Shown here: positions 31,187 through 39,938 of the stretch, one piece after another | Numbering within the stretch: position 1 is the first letter of the stretch | Layout of the letters: every line of letters starts with the position of its first letter | Source: Chromatiaceae bacterium | GTDB lineage: Bacteria > Pseudomonadota > Gammaproteobacteria > Chromatiales > Chromatiaceae | Direction of reading: 5' to 3' | Length of the DNA: 64,000 nucleotides | Assembly (NCBI GenBank): GCA_016714645.1 | Contig: JADKCI010000004.1 | Coordinates: 911,501 to 975,500, forward strand | Program-made: the position numbers and the translations under genes | Notes under the pieces: generated by a model | The model's database searches: none | Seen by the model: only the letters and a program-made list of their open reading frames with translations | What the model was told of the DNA's origin: nothing

Positions 31187-32214
31187 CCACCCCCGCGCCT
31201 CTGGAAGCCTCGCCCCCCTGGCTCAAGGAGCCTTGGGCGGCCCTGCAAGGCGCTCGTCAGGCCGATCGCTTTCCCCATGCCCTGCTCCTGACGGGCCCCG
31301 CGGGGGTAGGCAAGCGCCGCCTGCTTGAGGCCCTGGCCCATTCCCTTCTGTGCCACGGCACCCTGGCCGGGGGATGGGCCTGCGGCCAGTGCCCGGATTG
31401 CCGCCTGCTGGCCGCCGGCACCCATCCGGACCTGGCGCGCGTGGGGCCCGACGAGGAGGGCAAGTCCGGCGAGATCAAGGTTGACGCCATCCGCGCCCTG
31501 GCCGGCGCCGAGGGCCTGACCGCCCATCGGGGTGGCTGGAAGCTGATCCTCATCGACCCGGCGCATCGCCTGAATACCTCCGCCGCCAACGCCCTGCTCA
31601 AGACCCTGGAGGAGCCGGCGCCCAGCACCCTCCTGTGCCTGGTCAGCGAGCAGCCCAGCCGCCTGCCAGCCACCATTCGCAGCCGTTGTCAGGTCTTGCG
31701 CCTGGCCGTCCCGCCCGAGGCGGAGGCCCTGGCCTGGCTGGCCCCCAGAACCGCGGGGTTCGATGCCGCGACCCTACTGCACCTGGCCCATGGCGCCCCC
31801 TTGCGCGCCCTGGAACTGGCCAACCCGGAGCATCTGGCCCTGCGTGATCGTCTGATCCGGGGTTTCGTTGAGGTGGCGCAGGGCAAGCGCGATCCCCTCG
31901 CCGAGGCGGCGACCTGGAACCAGGCCGAACCGGCGCTGCTCCTCGAATGGCTGGGGGGCTGGGTCAGCGACCTCTTGCGGCTCATCCCGGAACTGATCGG
32001 GTCGCGGCCGCGGCTGATCAATGCCGACTGGGCGGGTGATTTCCGGACCCTGGCGGACCAGGTGGACCCCGCCGCCGGTCATCGCTTCCTGCGCCAGGTC
32101 TGGCGGGTGGGCGCCAGTGACACCACCAATCTCAACCGCCTGCTGCTCTTTGAGACCTGGCTCCTGGAGTGGGCCCGTCTCTATAGCCCCGCCGCCGGCC
32201 ACCACTCACGCTAG
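31183..32214 (+). CDS. holB: DNA polymerase III subunit delta-prime
   Basis: A 343-residue clamp-loader subunit. P-loop-like TGPAGVGKRRLLEALAHSLL, zinc cysteines in ACGQCPDCRLLAAGTHPD, and the sensor motif ANALLKTLEEPAPSTLLCLV identify it. Delta-prime is the stator of the clamp loader; it usually binds but does not hydrolyse ATP. Three closely placed cysteines plus an earlier one (LLCHG) form the zinc site. The start overlaps tmk. Confidence 0.95.
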   Translation: MTTPAPLEASPPWLKEPWAALQGARQADRFPHALLLTGPAGVGKRRLLEALAHSLLCHGTLAGGWACGQCPDCRLLAAGTHPDLARVGPDEEGKSGEIKVDAIRALAGAEGLTAHRGGWKLILIDPAHRLNTSAANALLKTLEEPAPSTLLCLVSEQPSRLPATIRSRCQVLRLAVPPEAEALAWLAPRTAGFDAATLLHLAHGAPLRALELANPEHLALRDRLIRGFVEVAQGKRDPLAEAATWNQAEPALLLEWLGGWVSDLLRLIPELIGSRPRLINADWAGDFRTLADQVDPAAGHRFLRQVWRVGASDTTNLNRLLLFETWLLEWARLYSPAAGHHSR

Positions 32215-32225
32215 GGGAGAAGGCA

Positions 32226-32582
32226 ATGGAAGCTTCCGCCATGGGCGCTCGCCCCCGCATCATCAACTTCGCGATCCGTGACAAGGCCGCCCTTTACGCT
32301 GCCTATATGCCCTTCATCCAGAACGGTGGCATCTTTATTACCAACAGCCGTCGCTACGAGCTGGGGGATGACATCTTCCTGGTGCTCCGGTTGCTGGACG
32401 ACCCCGAGAGCCTGCCCATCGCCGGCAAGGTCGTCTGGGTGACCCCGCCTGGCGCCGAGGGCAACCGGGCTATTGGCATTGGCATCCAGTTTGGCGACCA
32501 GGACAGGGGGGCGGCGCGCGACAAGATCGAGACCTATCTGGCGGGGATGCTGGAGCTGGATCGCCCCACCCATACCATGTAG
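32226..32582 (+). CDS. pilZ: PilZ domain protein of type IV pilus biogenesis
   Basis: A 118-residue single-domain protein with QNGGIFITNSRRYELGDDIF and VAGKVVWVTPPGAEGNRAIG-like core (IAGKVVWVTPPG, GIGIQFG). It lacks the RxxxR c-di-GMP-binding arginines at the N-terminus, as in the founding PilZ, which works through PilF/PilB rather than by binding c-di-GMP. The holB-pilZ-tatD order is standard in Gammaproteobacteria. No other pilus gene is in the window. Confidence 0.93.
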   Translation: MEASAMGARPRIINFAIRDKAALYAAYMPFIQNGGIFITNSRRYELGDDIFLVLRLLDDPESLPIAGKVVWVTPPGAEGNRAIGIGIQFGDQDRGAARDKIETYLAGMLELDRPTHTM

Positions 32583-32621
32583 CTGGCCGCTTATCCCCTA
32601 ACCCCCCGCAGGTGAACCCAG

Positions 32622-33419
32622 ATGCTCGTGGACTCCCATTGCCATCTCGACCGGGTCAGTCTCAAGGCCTATGACAAGGATTTCAGCCGCTTCATGGCGG
32701 AGACCCTGGCCACCGGGGTAGGGCGGATGCTCTGCGTCGCCATCGACCTGGAGCATTACCCCAAGATGCGCGCCCTGGTGGAGCCCTATCCCCAGGTGTT
32801 GGTATCGGTGGGCGTCCATCCCAATGAGGTCAACCGCCACGAACCCGAGGTCGAGGAACTGGTGGCGCTGGCGGCGGACCCGCGCAATGTCGCCATCGGC
32901 GAGACGGGGCTCGACTATTACCGCAGCGAGGGTGACCTGGCCTGGCAGCACCAGCGCTTTCGCAACCACATCGCCGCCGCCAAGGCCTGTGGCAAGCCCT
33001 TGATTATCCACACTCGGGAGGCGCGGGCGGATACCCTGCACATCCTCCGCAAGGAGGGAGCCCGGGAGGTCGGCGGCGTCCTGCACTGTTTTACCGAGGA
33101 CTGGGACATGGCCAGCCAGGCCCTGGATCTGGGCTTTTATATCAGCTTTTCCGGCATCATCACCTTTCCGGGCTCGGACGAATTGCGGCAGGTCGCGGCT
33201 CGGTTGCCCCTGGACCGGATACTGATCGAGACCGACAGCCCCTACCTGACCCCCGTGCCCCACCGGGGGCGCCCCAATGAGCCGAAATATGTCGCCCATG
33301 TCGCCCAGCGCATCGCCGAGCTACGCGGCCTGGAGACGGATCGGCTGATAGCCGCCACCCATGACAATTTTCAACGCCTCTTCAAACCCACCTCGGGCCG
33401 CCCGGATGGAAACGCTTGA
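32622..33419 (+). CDS. tatD: TatD-family metal-dependent deoxyribonuclease
   Basis: A 265-residue TIM-barrel hydrolase. The metal ligands are seen in LVDSHCHLD, GETGLDYYR, LIIHTREA, and the C-terminal ILIETDSPYLTPVPHRGR. Members remove 3' nucleotides and act in DNA repair or turnover. The stop lies 1 bp from the convergent DUF2934 gene, so the two transcripts must overlap at their ends. Confidence 0.95.
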   Translation: MLVDSHCHLDRVSLKAYDKDFSRFMAETLATGVGRMLCVAIDLEHYPKMRALVEPYPQVLVSVGVHPNEVNRHEPEVEELVALAADPRNVAIGETGLDYYRSEGDLAWQHQRFRNHIAAAKACGKPLIIHTREARADTLHILRKEGAREVGGVLHCFTEDWDMASQALDLGFYISFSGIITFPGSDELRQVAARLPLDRILIETDSPYLTPVPHRGRPNEPKYVAHVAQRIAELRGLETDRLIAATHDNFQRLFKPTSGRPDGNA

Positions 33420-33420
33420 A

Positions 33421-33936
33421 CTAACCCCGACCGCCCTGGGCCAGGAGGGCATCGATCTGCTGGGTGGCTTCTTCCCAATTCAGGCTATCGAAGCTGGGGT
33501 CGAAGCCATGCTTCTCGGCGAGGAAATAAGCGGCCTCCTTGATCATGGCCTCTCGCTCCCCGGCGGTTACGCCGGTAGGTTCTGATTTTGCCGCGGGCCT
33601 GGTGGCCGGAGCCCTGGCGGCGGGAACCGGAGTGGCTCTTGATGTCGCCCGGGTCGGTGCAGGTGTGGCACGGGTCGGGGCCGCTGGCGTGGGGGATGGA
33701 CGCGTGGCCTTAGGGGCCGCGGCCGGGGTTGGGGCCTTGGGCGCCGTGGTCGAGGCGGCGTTTCGGGCGGGGCTGGCTGGCCGCGGGGCGGTGGTCCGCG
33801 CGGGTGCGGGCTTCTTGGCGACGGGTGTCGTGTCCGTGGCGGGGCTCCTGGTCACCGGCCTCCCCGGAGCGGCCGCGGCGGCGGGCGCCTTGCGGGTGGT
33901 GGTCTTTTTGGTGACGATTTTGTTGTCTTCAGCCAT
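33421..33936 (-). CDS. DUF2934 protein with a histone H1-like Ala/Pro/Thr/Lys tail
   Basis: A 171-residue protein. Residues about 1-120 are low-complexity, basic and rich in Ala, Pro, Thr and Arg (for example AAAPGRPVTRSPATDTTPVA), like bacterial H1-type tails that touch nucleic acid. The C-terminal about 45 residues are DUF2934: EREAMIKEAAYFLAEKHGFD followed by SFDSLNWEEATQQIDALLAQ. DUF2934 is a small helical domain of unknown function, common near stress genes. There is no signal peptide. It is convergent with tatD. A role in chromatin or RNA is inference. Confidence 0.8.
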   Translation of the reverse strand: MAEDNKIVTKKTTTRKAPAAAAAPGRPVTRSPATDTTPVAKKPAPARTTAPRPASPARNAASTTAPKAPTPAAAPKATRPSPTPAAPTRATPAPTRATSRATPVPAARAPATRPAAKSEPTGVTAGEREAMIKEAAYFLAEKHGFDPSFDSLNWEEATQQIDALLAQGGRG

Positions 33937-34095
33937 GGGTGATCGCTCTCCTCTAGATTGGGACGCGGGGCCGGCCAGCGGGCAATGCGCTGGTGCAAGC
34001 CCCGTTGGGCGGTGGATAATTTGGGTTGTGTCACCGGCAATGATATAGCGGGAATCCTGAATTCCGAAATGATTGGCCCGTGATTTTTTCTTGGG

Positions 34096-35109
34096 GTGAA
34101 CGAGGATTACCGTGATCAGCCAACACTCCAGCCTCCGCGGTCATTTGGACTCCTCAGCCTGATGGGCGTCATGCTCCTGGGCCTCCCCTGGTGCCGCTCC
34201 TGGGCCGAACCCCTGCCCGGGGACCCTGCTGCGAGCGTCCGTGAGCAACCCGAGGCTGGGGTGGCCGCGGATCCCCGGGAGTGCCTGCTGCTGGGTCAGC
34301 GCTACGAGAATGGTATCGGCGTCCCCCAGGACCTGGATCGCGCCCTGGGCCGCTATTGCGAGGCCGCTCATCTTTGGCTCGCCGATGCCCGTTATCATCT
34401 GGGCTGGCTCTACGGCAGCGGCCGACTCGGCAAGATCGACGAAGTCCTCGCCGCCCCCTGGTTCAAGTCCGCCCTGGCCCTCGGCCACCCCCGGGCCAGC
34501 CAGCAACTGCAGTGTCTGGAGGCCACGAACCTGGATCTGGAGGCCGATCTCGCCTGTGTGCTCCGGGACGCCATGGTCGCCCACCGCATCATCGACCTCC
34601 GTCCCCCGGCGGCGCCCAGCCGACCCGCCGAATCCGACCCCAAGAGCGACAGCCCCCACCCCCCCGAGATCGGCTCCGCCGACATCATCGCCCTGGTCCA
34701 GCGCCTGGCGCCCGACTACCGCCTGGACCCCAATCTGGTCCTGGCCGTCATCGAGACCGAATCCAATTTTGCCATTGATGCCCTCTCCCCCAAGAACGCC
34801 CAGGGGCTGATGCAGCTCGTCCCTGCCACCGCCGAGTGCTTCGGGGTCGCCAATGTCTGGGATCCGGTGGACAACCTGCGGGGCGGCATGGCCTACCTGC
34901 GCTGGCTGCTCGATCACTTCAATGGCGATGTGGAATTGGCCCTGGCCCGCTACAACGCCGGCGAACAGGCGGTCGCCCGACATGGCGGCATCCCCCCCTA
35001 TCCCGAGACCCAGGCCTATGTCAAACGCATCCAGCGCCGATTGGGCGCCGAGACCGGCCCCAAAGGGGAGCGGGCGGACCTGACGACTACCGAGGGCCGT
35101 CGAACCTAG
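34096..35109 (+). CDS. Sel1-repeat plus SLT-domain lytic transglycosylase
   Basis: A 337-residue exported protein. A signal peptide (SFGLLSLMGVMLLGLPWCRSWA) leads to Sel1-like repeats (LLGQRYENGIGVPQDLDRAL ... RYHLGWLYGSG), then an SLT domain: VLAVIETESNFAIDALSPKN with the catalytic Glu, AQGLMQLVPATAE, and LALARYNAGEQAV. It would cut peptidoglycan in the periplasm. The start is uncertain: GTG 34096 lacks a good site, and ATG 34162 would clip the signal peptide. The Sel1 part may bind partner proteins. It is alone on this strand. Confidence 0.88.
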   Translation: MNEDYRDQPTLQPPRSFGLLSLMGVMLLGLPWCRSWAEPLPGDPAASVREQPEAGVAADPRECLLLGQRYENGIGVPQDLDRALGRYCEAAHLWLADARYHLGWLYGSGRLGKIDEVLAAPWFKSALALGHPRASQQLQCLEATNLDLEADLACVLRDAMVAHRIIDLRPPAAPSRPAESDPKSDSPHPPEIGSADIIALVQRLAPDYRLDPNLVLAVIETESNFAIDALSPKNAQGLMQLVPATAECFGVANVWDPVDNLRGGMAYLRWLLDHFNGDVELALARYNAGEQAVARHGGIPPYPETQAYVKRIQRRLGAETGPKGERADLTTTEGRRT

Positions 35110-35186
35110 TCGCATCGGAGGCCAGGACCGAGAGGCTCAATCCGGGATTCGGCCTTCAGACCGAAGGATCGCCACCAACATCATGA

Positions 35187-35462
35187 GTGCCTCAGAGGTC
35201 CAGGGCCTGGACCCGGGATCAGGGAGATTTCGATCGAATTGATCCGCGCGTCCATGTCCCGCTCAATCCGGAGGTCGCCCCAGCGGCGGGAAGTCCCTCG
35301 CTCTTCCGGCAGGAAGAGGTGGATGCCCGTTGGGTTTCCTGCCGGCGGCCCTTTGTGGTGACCGGCGGGGAACTGACCCTGCGGATGCTGGATCTCGAAT
35401 TCGATGCCACGGCCAACTTCTCGGCGACCGACTTGCCGTGCAGGGTGATGTCCTGGGGCTGA
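35187..35462 (+). pseudogene. Possible fragment of an AAA-type ATPase
   Basis: The frame reads DARWVSCRRPFVVTGGELTL followed by RMLDLEFDATANF, a pattern I associate with a family of AAA ATPases in which this segment lies before the Walker B region. It breaks off at TGA with no Walker motifs. No upstream ATPase part is visible. It is either a remnant or chance. The gap 35110-35576 contains nothing else I can support. Confidence 0.3.
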
Positions 35463-35576
35463 ATTTGGGTGCGTTTGACCAACCCGGACATCCGCGCCTT
35501 AGCTACTGGCATTTGCCAGCTGTGCATCACACCTCTCCAATTCTAGGTTGCGATCACCCATCGGCCCTCCACCAGG

Positions 35577-35840
35577 CTATTTACCCCTGGCCACACAGGC
35601 CTGATCGCACAGCTCACGGCTGGTGAAGGGCATGGGGCCATGGCAAGGGCCGTAGCTAAAGGCGCGACAGGTGTCGCTGGGGTAATCGTAGTAAAAGCCT
35701 GGGGTACGGCCCGCGCAATTGCCGGCTTTGGGCGTATCGAGGCAGAACACCGGGAGGTTGTTAGTGTCAACCCTAGGGGTCGCGCAGCCAACCAGCAGGA
35801 CCAGGGACACAAGAGGCAAATAGAGAGGTATCAATCGCAT
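35577..35840 (-). CDS. Lipoprotein with a Kunitz/BPTI-type protease-inhibitor domain
   Basis: An 87-residue protein starting at ATG 35840. The signal LPLVSLVLLVGC ends in a lipobox (LVGC). The mature part has six cysteines with spacing 8, 15, 7, 11 and 3 (FCLDTPKAGNCAGRTPGFYY onward to CDQACVARGK). BPTI has 8, 15, 7, 12, 3. The FYYDYPSDTC and SYGPC motifs also match the Kunitz fold. The P1 position after the second Cys is Ala, suggesting an elastase-like target if it is an inhibitor. Bacterial Kunitz proteins are uncommon. The protein would be held on a membrane facing the periplasm or outside. Confidence 0.8.
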   Translation of the reverse strand: MRLIPLYLPLVSLVLLVGCATPRVDTNNLPVFCLDTPKAGNCAGRTPGFYYDYPSDTCRAFSYGPCHGPMPFTSRELCDQACVARGK

Positions 35841-35963
35841 GGCATTTCCGGGCGCGTCATCCGCCCGACGGGGCGGCGCGAAAGGCACGCATGGTACGTC
35901 CCAACGCCCGGTTCCGCTACTTGATTCATAATGGTTATCCCTTAGCGCCCTGGACACCGCCCT

Positions 35964-37136
35964 ATGCTCCTCTCCGACACCGGCCTGCCGATGCCCGATT
36001 ATGGCGGCGGGAGCATCGTCAACCTCATGGCCTCGCTCATTCGGGCCCAAGGGGGAGCGGCGGATTACCCCAACCTCCGGCTGCTACCACCAGAGGCGAT
36101 TCAAGGCCATACCAACGTTCTCTTGTTGGTGATCGACGGCCTGGGAGCGAACTGGTTGGCGGAGCGCTCGCCGACGGGCATTCTGAGTCGCCACCAGCTC
36201 GGGACCATCACCTCGGTCTTCCCGACCACCACGGCCTCCGCCATCACCACCTTTCTGACCGGTGACGCGCCCCAGCAGCACGGCATCACCGGCTGGTTCA
36301 CCTACTTCCGCGAACTGGGCTGCGTCATGAGCGTGCTGCCCGGGCATCCGCGTTATGGGGGCGTCGGCTACCGGCAGGCGGGGGTTGACCTGGCGTCGCT
36401 CCTAGGACATCGGTGCCTGGCAAGCCGGATTCGGACCCGCGCCTTCTTTCTCACCCCGGCCAAAATCGCCCATTCGGACTTCAATCTGGCGCACCTAGGA
36501 CCGGCCCAGGCGCGCCCCTTCACGGACCTGCGGGATATGTTCCGCCAGGCCTCCCGCCTCCTGCGCGCGGATACTGACCCCAAATACCTCTATTTATACT
36601 GGCCCGGCCTGGATGGCCGGGGTCACGAGGCCGGCATGGCCAGCCCCCTGGCGGCGCGCCACCTGGGGGCCATCGAGCAGGCCCTTACCGATTTCATGGT
36701 CGCCAGCGCCGGCACCGACACCCTGGTGCTGGTGACGGCGGATCATGGGCTGATCGATACCGGACCCGGGGACCGCCTCGACCTGGCGGATCACCCGGAG
36801 CTGGCGACCTGCCTGTCCCTCCCCCTCTGCGGCGAACCCCGCGCCGCCTTCTGCTACCTGCGTCCGCGCCGCGTCCAGGCCTTCGAGGACTACTGCCAGC
36901 ACGTCCTGGGCGGCCATGCCCTGCTTAGACCCAGCCAGGACCTGATCCAGCAGGGGCTGTTCGGCCAGGGCAAGCCTCATCCTGGGCTAGAGGAGCGGGT
37001 CGGGGACTACACCCTGCTGTTGAAGGGCAGGAGTGTCATTCGTGACCATTTGGCCAGCGAGAAGAGCCTGGTCCAGATTGGCGTCCATGGTGGTCTGAGC
37101 GAAACGGAGTTGGTCGTGCCCCTCTGCCGGTTGTAA
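35964..37136 (+). CDS. Type I phosphodiesterase/nucleotide pyrophosphatase family protein
   Basis: A 390-residue alkaline-phosphatase-superfamily enzyme. The metal site is VLLLVIDGLGANWL, the nucleophile Thr is in VFPTTTASAITTFLTGDAPQ, and LYWPGLDGRGHEAG and LVTADHGLIDTGPGD supply the other metal ligands. There is no signal peptide, so it is probably cytoplasmic. Family members split nucleotide sugars, phosphonates or phosphodiesters; the substrate is unknown. It is divergent from the Kunitz gene with 123 bp between them. Start ATG 35964 (MLLSDTGLPM). Confidence 0.85.
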   Translation: MLLSDTGLPMPDYGGGSIVNLMASLIRAQGGAADYPNLRLLPPEAIQGHTNVLLLVIDGLGANWLAERSPTGILSRHQLGTITSVFPTTTASAITTFLTGDAPQQHGITGWFTYFRELGCVMSVLPGHPRYGGVGYRQAGVDLASLLGHRCLASRIRTRAFFLTPAKIAHSDFNLAHLGPAQARPFTDLRDMFRQASRLLRADTDPKYLYLYWPGLDGRGHEAGMASPLAARHLGAIEQALTDFMVASAGTDTLVLVTADHGLIDTGPGDRLDLADHPELATCLSLPLCGEPRAAFCYLRPRRVQAFEDYCQHVLGGHALLRPSQDLIQQGLFGQGKPHPGLEERVGDYTLLLKGRSVIRDHLASEKSLVQIGVHGGLSETELVVPLCRL

Positions 37137-37215
37137 CCCTTTTACATCCGTGTCCAGGCGACTCCTCCCGCGAGAGTGGCTCCCTGGGTATTGCAAGGTG
37201 AACAAGGGCCTGCCG

Positions 37216-38417
37216 GGGGGGTGCCTCGCTTGCGGCAACTGCTCGCGGATTTGGCTGGCGGCGTAATCCAGCATCTCCACGCTCAATCAGGGATAAAGAC
37301 CAATCCAGAAGGTATCGTTCATGATCCGGTCCGTGTTGGGCAAGTCGCCGGCGACACGATAGTGGCGTCCCTGGAAGTAGGGCTGGCGGGTGAGATTGCC
37401 GCCGAAGAGCAGGCGGGTGCCGATTTTATGCTGGTCCAGATGCCGCAGCAGATCGACCCGGGAGACGCCGGCCGCGGGCCTCAGGGTGATGGGGAAGCCG
37501 AACCAGGAGGGGTCGCTTCCAGGCGTGGCTTGGGGCAGGATCAGGAACTCCTCGCAAGCGCGCAGGCGTTCGTGCAGGTAGGTGAAGTTGGTTTTGCGGC
37601 GGGCGATGAAGTCCGGGAGCTTGTCGAGCTGGGCCAGACCGCAGGCGGCCTGCATGTCGGTGATCTTGAGGTTGTAGCCGGCGTGGAAGTAAGTGTATTT
37701 GTGGTCATAGCCGGCGGGCAGGCTGCCGAGCTGCCAGGTGAAGCGCTTTTTGCAGGTGTTGTCCTGGCCGGTGGCGCAGAAGCAGTCGCGGCCCCAGTCG
37801 CGGAAGGATTCCAGGAGGGGCTTGAGGGTGCCGTTATGGGTGAAGACGGCGCCGCCCTCGCCCATGGTGATGTGATGGGCGGGGTAGAAGCTGAGGGTGC
37901 CGATGTCGCCGAAGGTGCCGACTAATTGGCCCTGGTAGGTCGAGCCCAGGGCATCGCAGCAGTCTTCAATCAGCCAGAGGTGGTGCTGCCGGCAGAGCCG
38001 GGTGATGACCTCATCCCCGGGCTGGATGGCGCGCTCGCCCAGCTGGGGGGAGGTGAGGGTGGCGAAGGCGACGAGGTTGGCGGAGGAGCCGGAGTCGACG
38101 GTGATGAGGTGCTTGACGCCGAGGAAGCGGGCCAGGCGCTCTTCGAAGGCGTTGTTGAAGCGCCCGGTGGTGAGCCAGCCGTCGAGGGCGGCTTCGACCA
38201 TGTTGTGCAACTCGGCGGCGTCGAGGAACTTGCCGGCGACCGGGACGGGGGTGATGCCGGGCTCGAAGGGGCGGGCGGCTAGGGTCAGGGCCGCAAAGTG
38301 GGGAATCTCTGCCGCCATGACCACCCGGTAAACGCTGGCCAAGGCGGCATCGGTCAACTGGGCTAGCGGTTTGATGGCCAGGCTGGCAGGCAGCGGGAAG
38401 GGCTTGTCGATCCGCAA
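37216..38417 (-). pseudogene. rfbH: RfbH (CDP-4-keto-6-deoxyglucose 3-dehydrase) with an internal deletion and a premature stop
   Basis: The PLP-fold parts are clear: SPVPV-like N-terminus, LDGWLTTGRFNNAFEERLA, LWLIEDCCDALGSTYQG, FYPAHHITMGEGGAVFT (His in place of the usual Lys, typical of RfbH), and KYTYFHAGYNLKITDMQAAC. Between GDEVIT and LWLIEDCC about 62 residues found in the family are missing without a frameshift. At 37287-37289 a TGA replaces the usual Gly codon of FWIGxYPG; the frame then reads on as LSVEMLDYAASQIREQ. Without the deleted substrate/PLP-proximal part it is unlikely to work. It belonged to a CDP-dideoxysugar pathway with rfbF and rfbG. Confidence 0.88.
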
Positions 38418-38623
38418 AAAATGGGGAAGGGTAGCGGATCGCCATTAAAATCAGCCTTTCGCAAGGCGTGAGCGCGCTCCGCATCCTGGGGTGGGGTGGT
38501 GGTGAAGTGGAAGCGCACATCTCTGTTAGGGTCGGGGGCATTCATGGCCAGCGCCGGCCGTGCCCTGGTGGTCGATGACTCCGTGAAGGGGAAAGGTAGC
38601 TTGTAGATGCCCCCGACCGAATC

Positions 38624-38842
38624 CTAGAGATCATTCCAGATATCCTCCGCCGGGTTGGCTAATACCTCACGGGCGAAGCCTGTTTTGTCTTGGAGGTGGG
38701 CAATCGCGGTCTGTTCCGCCACTTGCTCATCGGCTTTCTCGTCATGGACGATCACCCGGATACGCGCACCCTGGGGGCTGGCGACCTGGAAGTTGACGTC
38801 GCCCCCCGGGCCAACGGCCAGGGTCTGTGCGGTGATCATCAT
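38624..38842 (-). CDS. Orphan antitoxin-like small protein
   Basis: A 72-residue protein from the first ATG with a GAGGAGG site about 11 nt upstream; a TTG start nine residues earlier is possible. The sequence MMITAQTLAVGPGGDVNFQV and its end LANPAEDIWNDL have the look of small antitoxins whose C-terminus (EDxWNDL) wraps a PIN or RelE-type toxin. No toxin follows. It sits inside the decayed rfb cluster between rfbG and rfbH remnants, so it probably arrived as a module whose toxin was lost. The family is uncertain. Confidence 0.6.
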   Translation of the reverse strand: MMITAQTLAVGPGGDVNFQVASPQGARIRVIVHDEKADEQVAEQTAIAHLQDKTGFAREVLANPAEDIWNDL

Positions 38843-38895
38843 GGGAAGCGGCCTCCTCGGCAAGGTCAAGGTAACCCGTGCGCCAATACGGTGGA

Positions 38896-39938
38896 TCAGA
38901 CTGGCTGATTTTCATAATCAATGAGTTCCAGAGGCGATCTGTCACGCATATCAGTGCCGACAGCTTGAGCCTGGTGCCAGGCCACGATACGACGGACGGT
39001 TTCATCCAGCGACTAGCGGGGCTGCCAGCCTAGCTGGCTCCTGGCCTTGGCGCAATCCAGTTTGAGGTAAGGGGCTGTGGGGTTGCGGCCTGGGGTCGAG
39101 CTGCCAGTTCCCTGCCCGCCGCCGGCCTGCCAGGCGGCAGTAAGGCGCTGGATGAGCCGCTGGATGGGTCTGGCGTCCTCGTCGTGGGGACCGAAGTTCC
39201 AGGCTTCGGCGAAGGTGGTGCCCTCGGTGTGGAGCCGTTCCGCCAGGAGCAGATAACCGGCCAGGGGTTCCAGGACGTGCTGCCAGGGGCGGACGGCCTG
39301 GGGGGACCGAATGGCGGCGGGCTCGCTCGCCGCGATGGCGCGCAACAGGTCGGGGATGAGGCGGGCCGCGGCCCAGTCGCCGCCGCCGATGACGTTGCCG
39401 GCGCGGGTGCTGGCGATCGCGACGCCGTGCTCGGCATGCTGGGCAGGGTTGAAAAAGGTGTCACGGTAGGCACGGGTGACCAGTTCGGCGCAGGCCTTGC
39501 TAGTGCTGTAAGGGTCCCGGCCGCCGAGGGGTTCGTTTTCCCGGTAGCCCCAGACCCATTAACGGTTCTCGTAGCACTTGTCACTGGTGACGATGACGAC
39601 GGCACGGACGCCTGGGGTGTGGCGTACCGCCTCCAGCAGGTTGACGGTACCCATGACGTTGGTGGCGTAGGTTTCGACCGGGTCGCGGTAGCCCTGGCGG
39701 ACCAGGGCCTGGGCGGCGAGGTGGAGGACGATTTCCGGGCTAGCGGCGCGCAGGGCCTCGTTCAGGCGGGTCGGGTCGCGGAGTTCGGCGAGGTGTGAGT
39801 CCATGCCGGTGGCGATGCGGGCGGCGGCGAAGAGGCCGGGCTGGGTCGGGGGGCGAGGGCGTAGCCGGTGATCCGGGCGCCAAGATGTTGCAGCCAGAGG
39901 CTGAGCCAACTGCCCTTGAGGCCGGTGTGGCCGTGATG
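38896..39938 (-). pseudogene. rfbG: RfbG (CDP-glucose 4,6-dehydratase) with two in-frame stops and a frameshift
   Basis: The order is HTGLKGSWLSLWLQHLGA, then after a frameshift in a C-run (6 C where 7 would keep frame, near 39852), PTQPGLFAAARIATG, HLAAQALVRQGYRD and VIVTSDKCYENR. A TAA at 39559-39561 replaces the usual Glu, and the frame continues WVWGYRENEPLGGRDPYSTS, STRAGNVIGGGDWAAARLIP and LDCAKARSQLGWQPR. A TAG at 39013-39015 replaces the usual Trp, followed by SLDETVRRIVAWHQ to a final stop near 38896. The first about 15 residues with the NAD glycine motif are lost in a fusion to rfbF. It once made CDP-4-keto-6-deoxyglucose. Confidence 0.88.
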
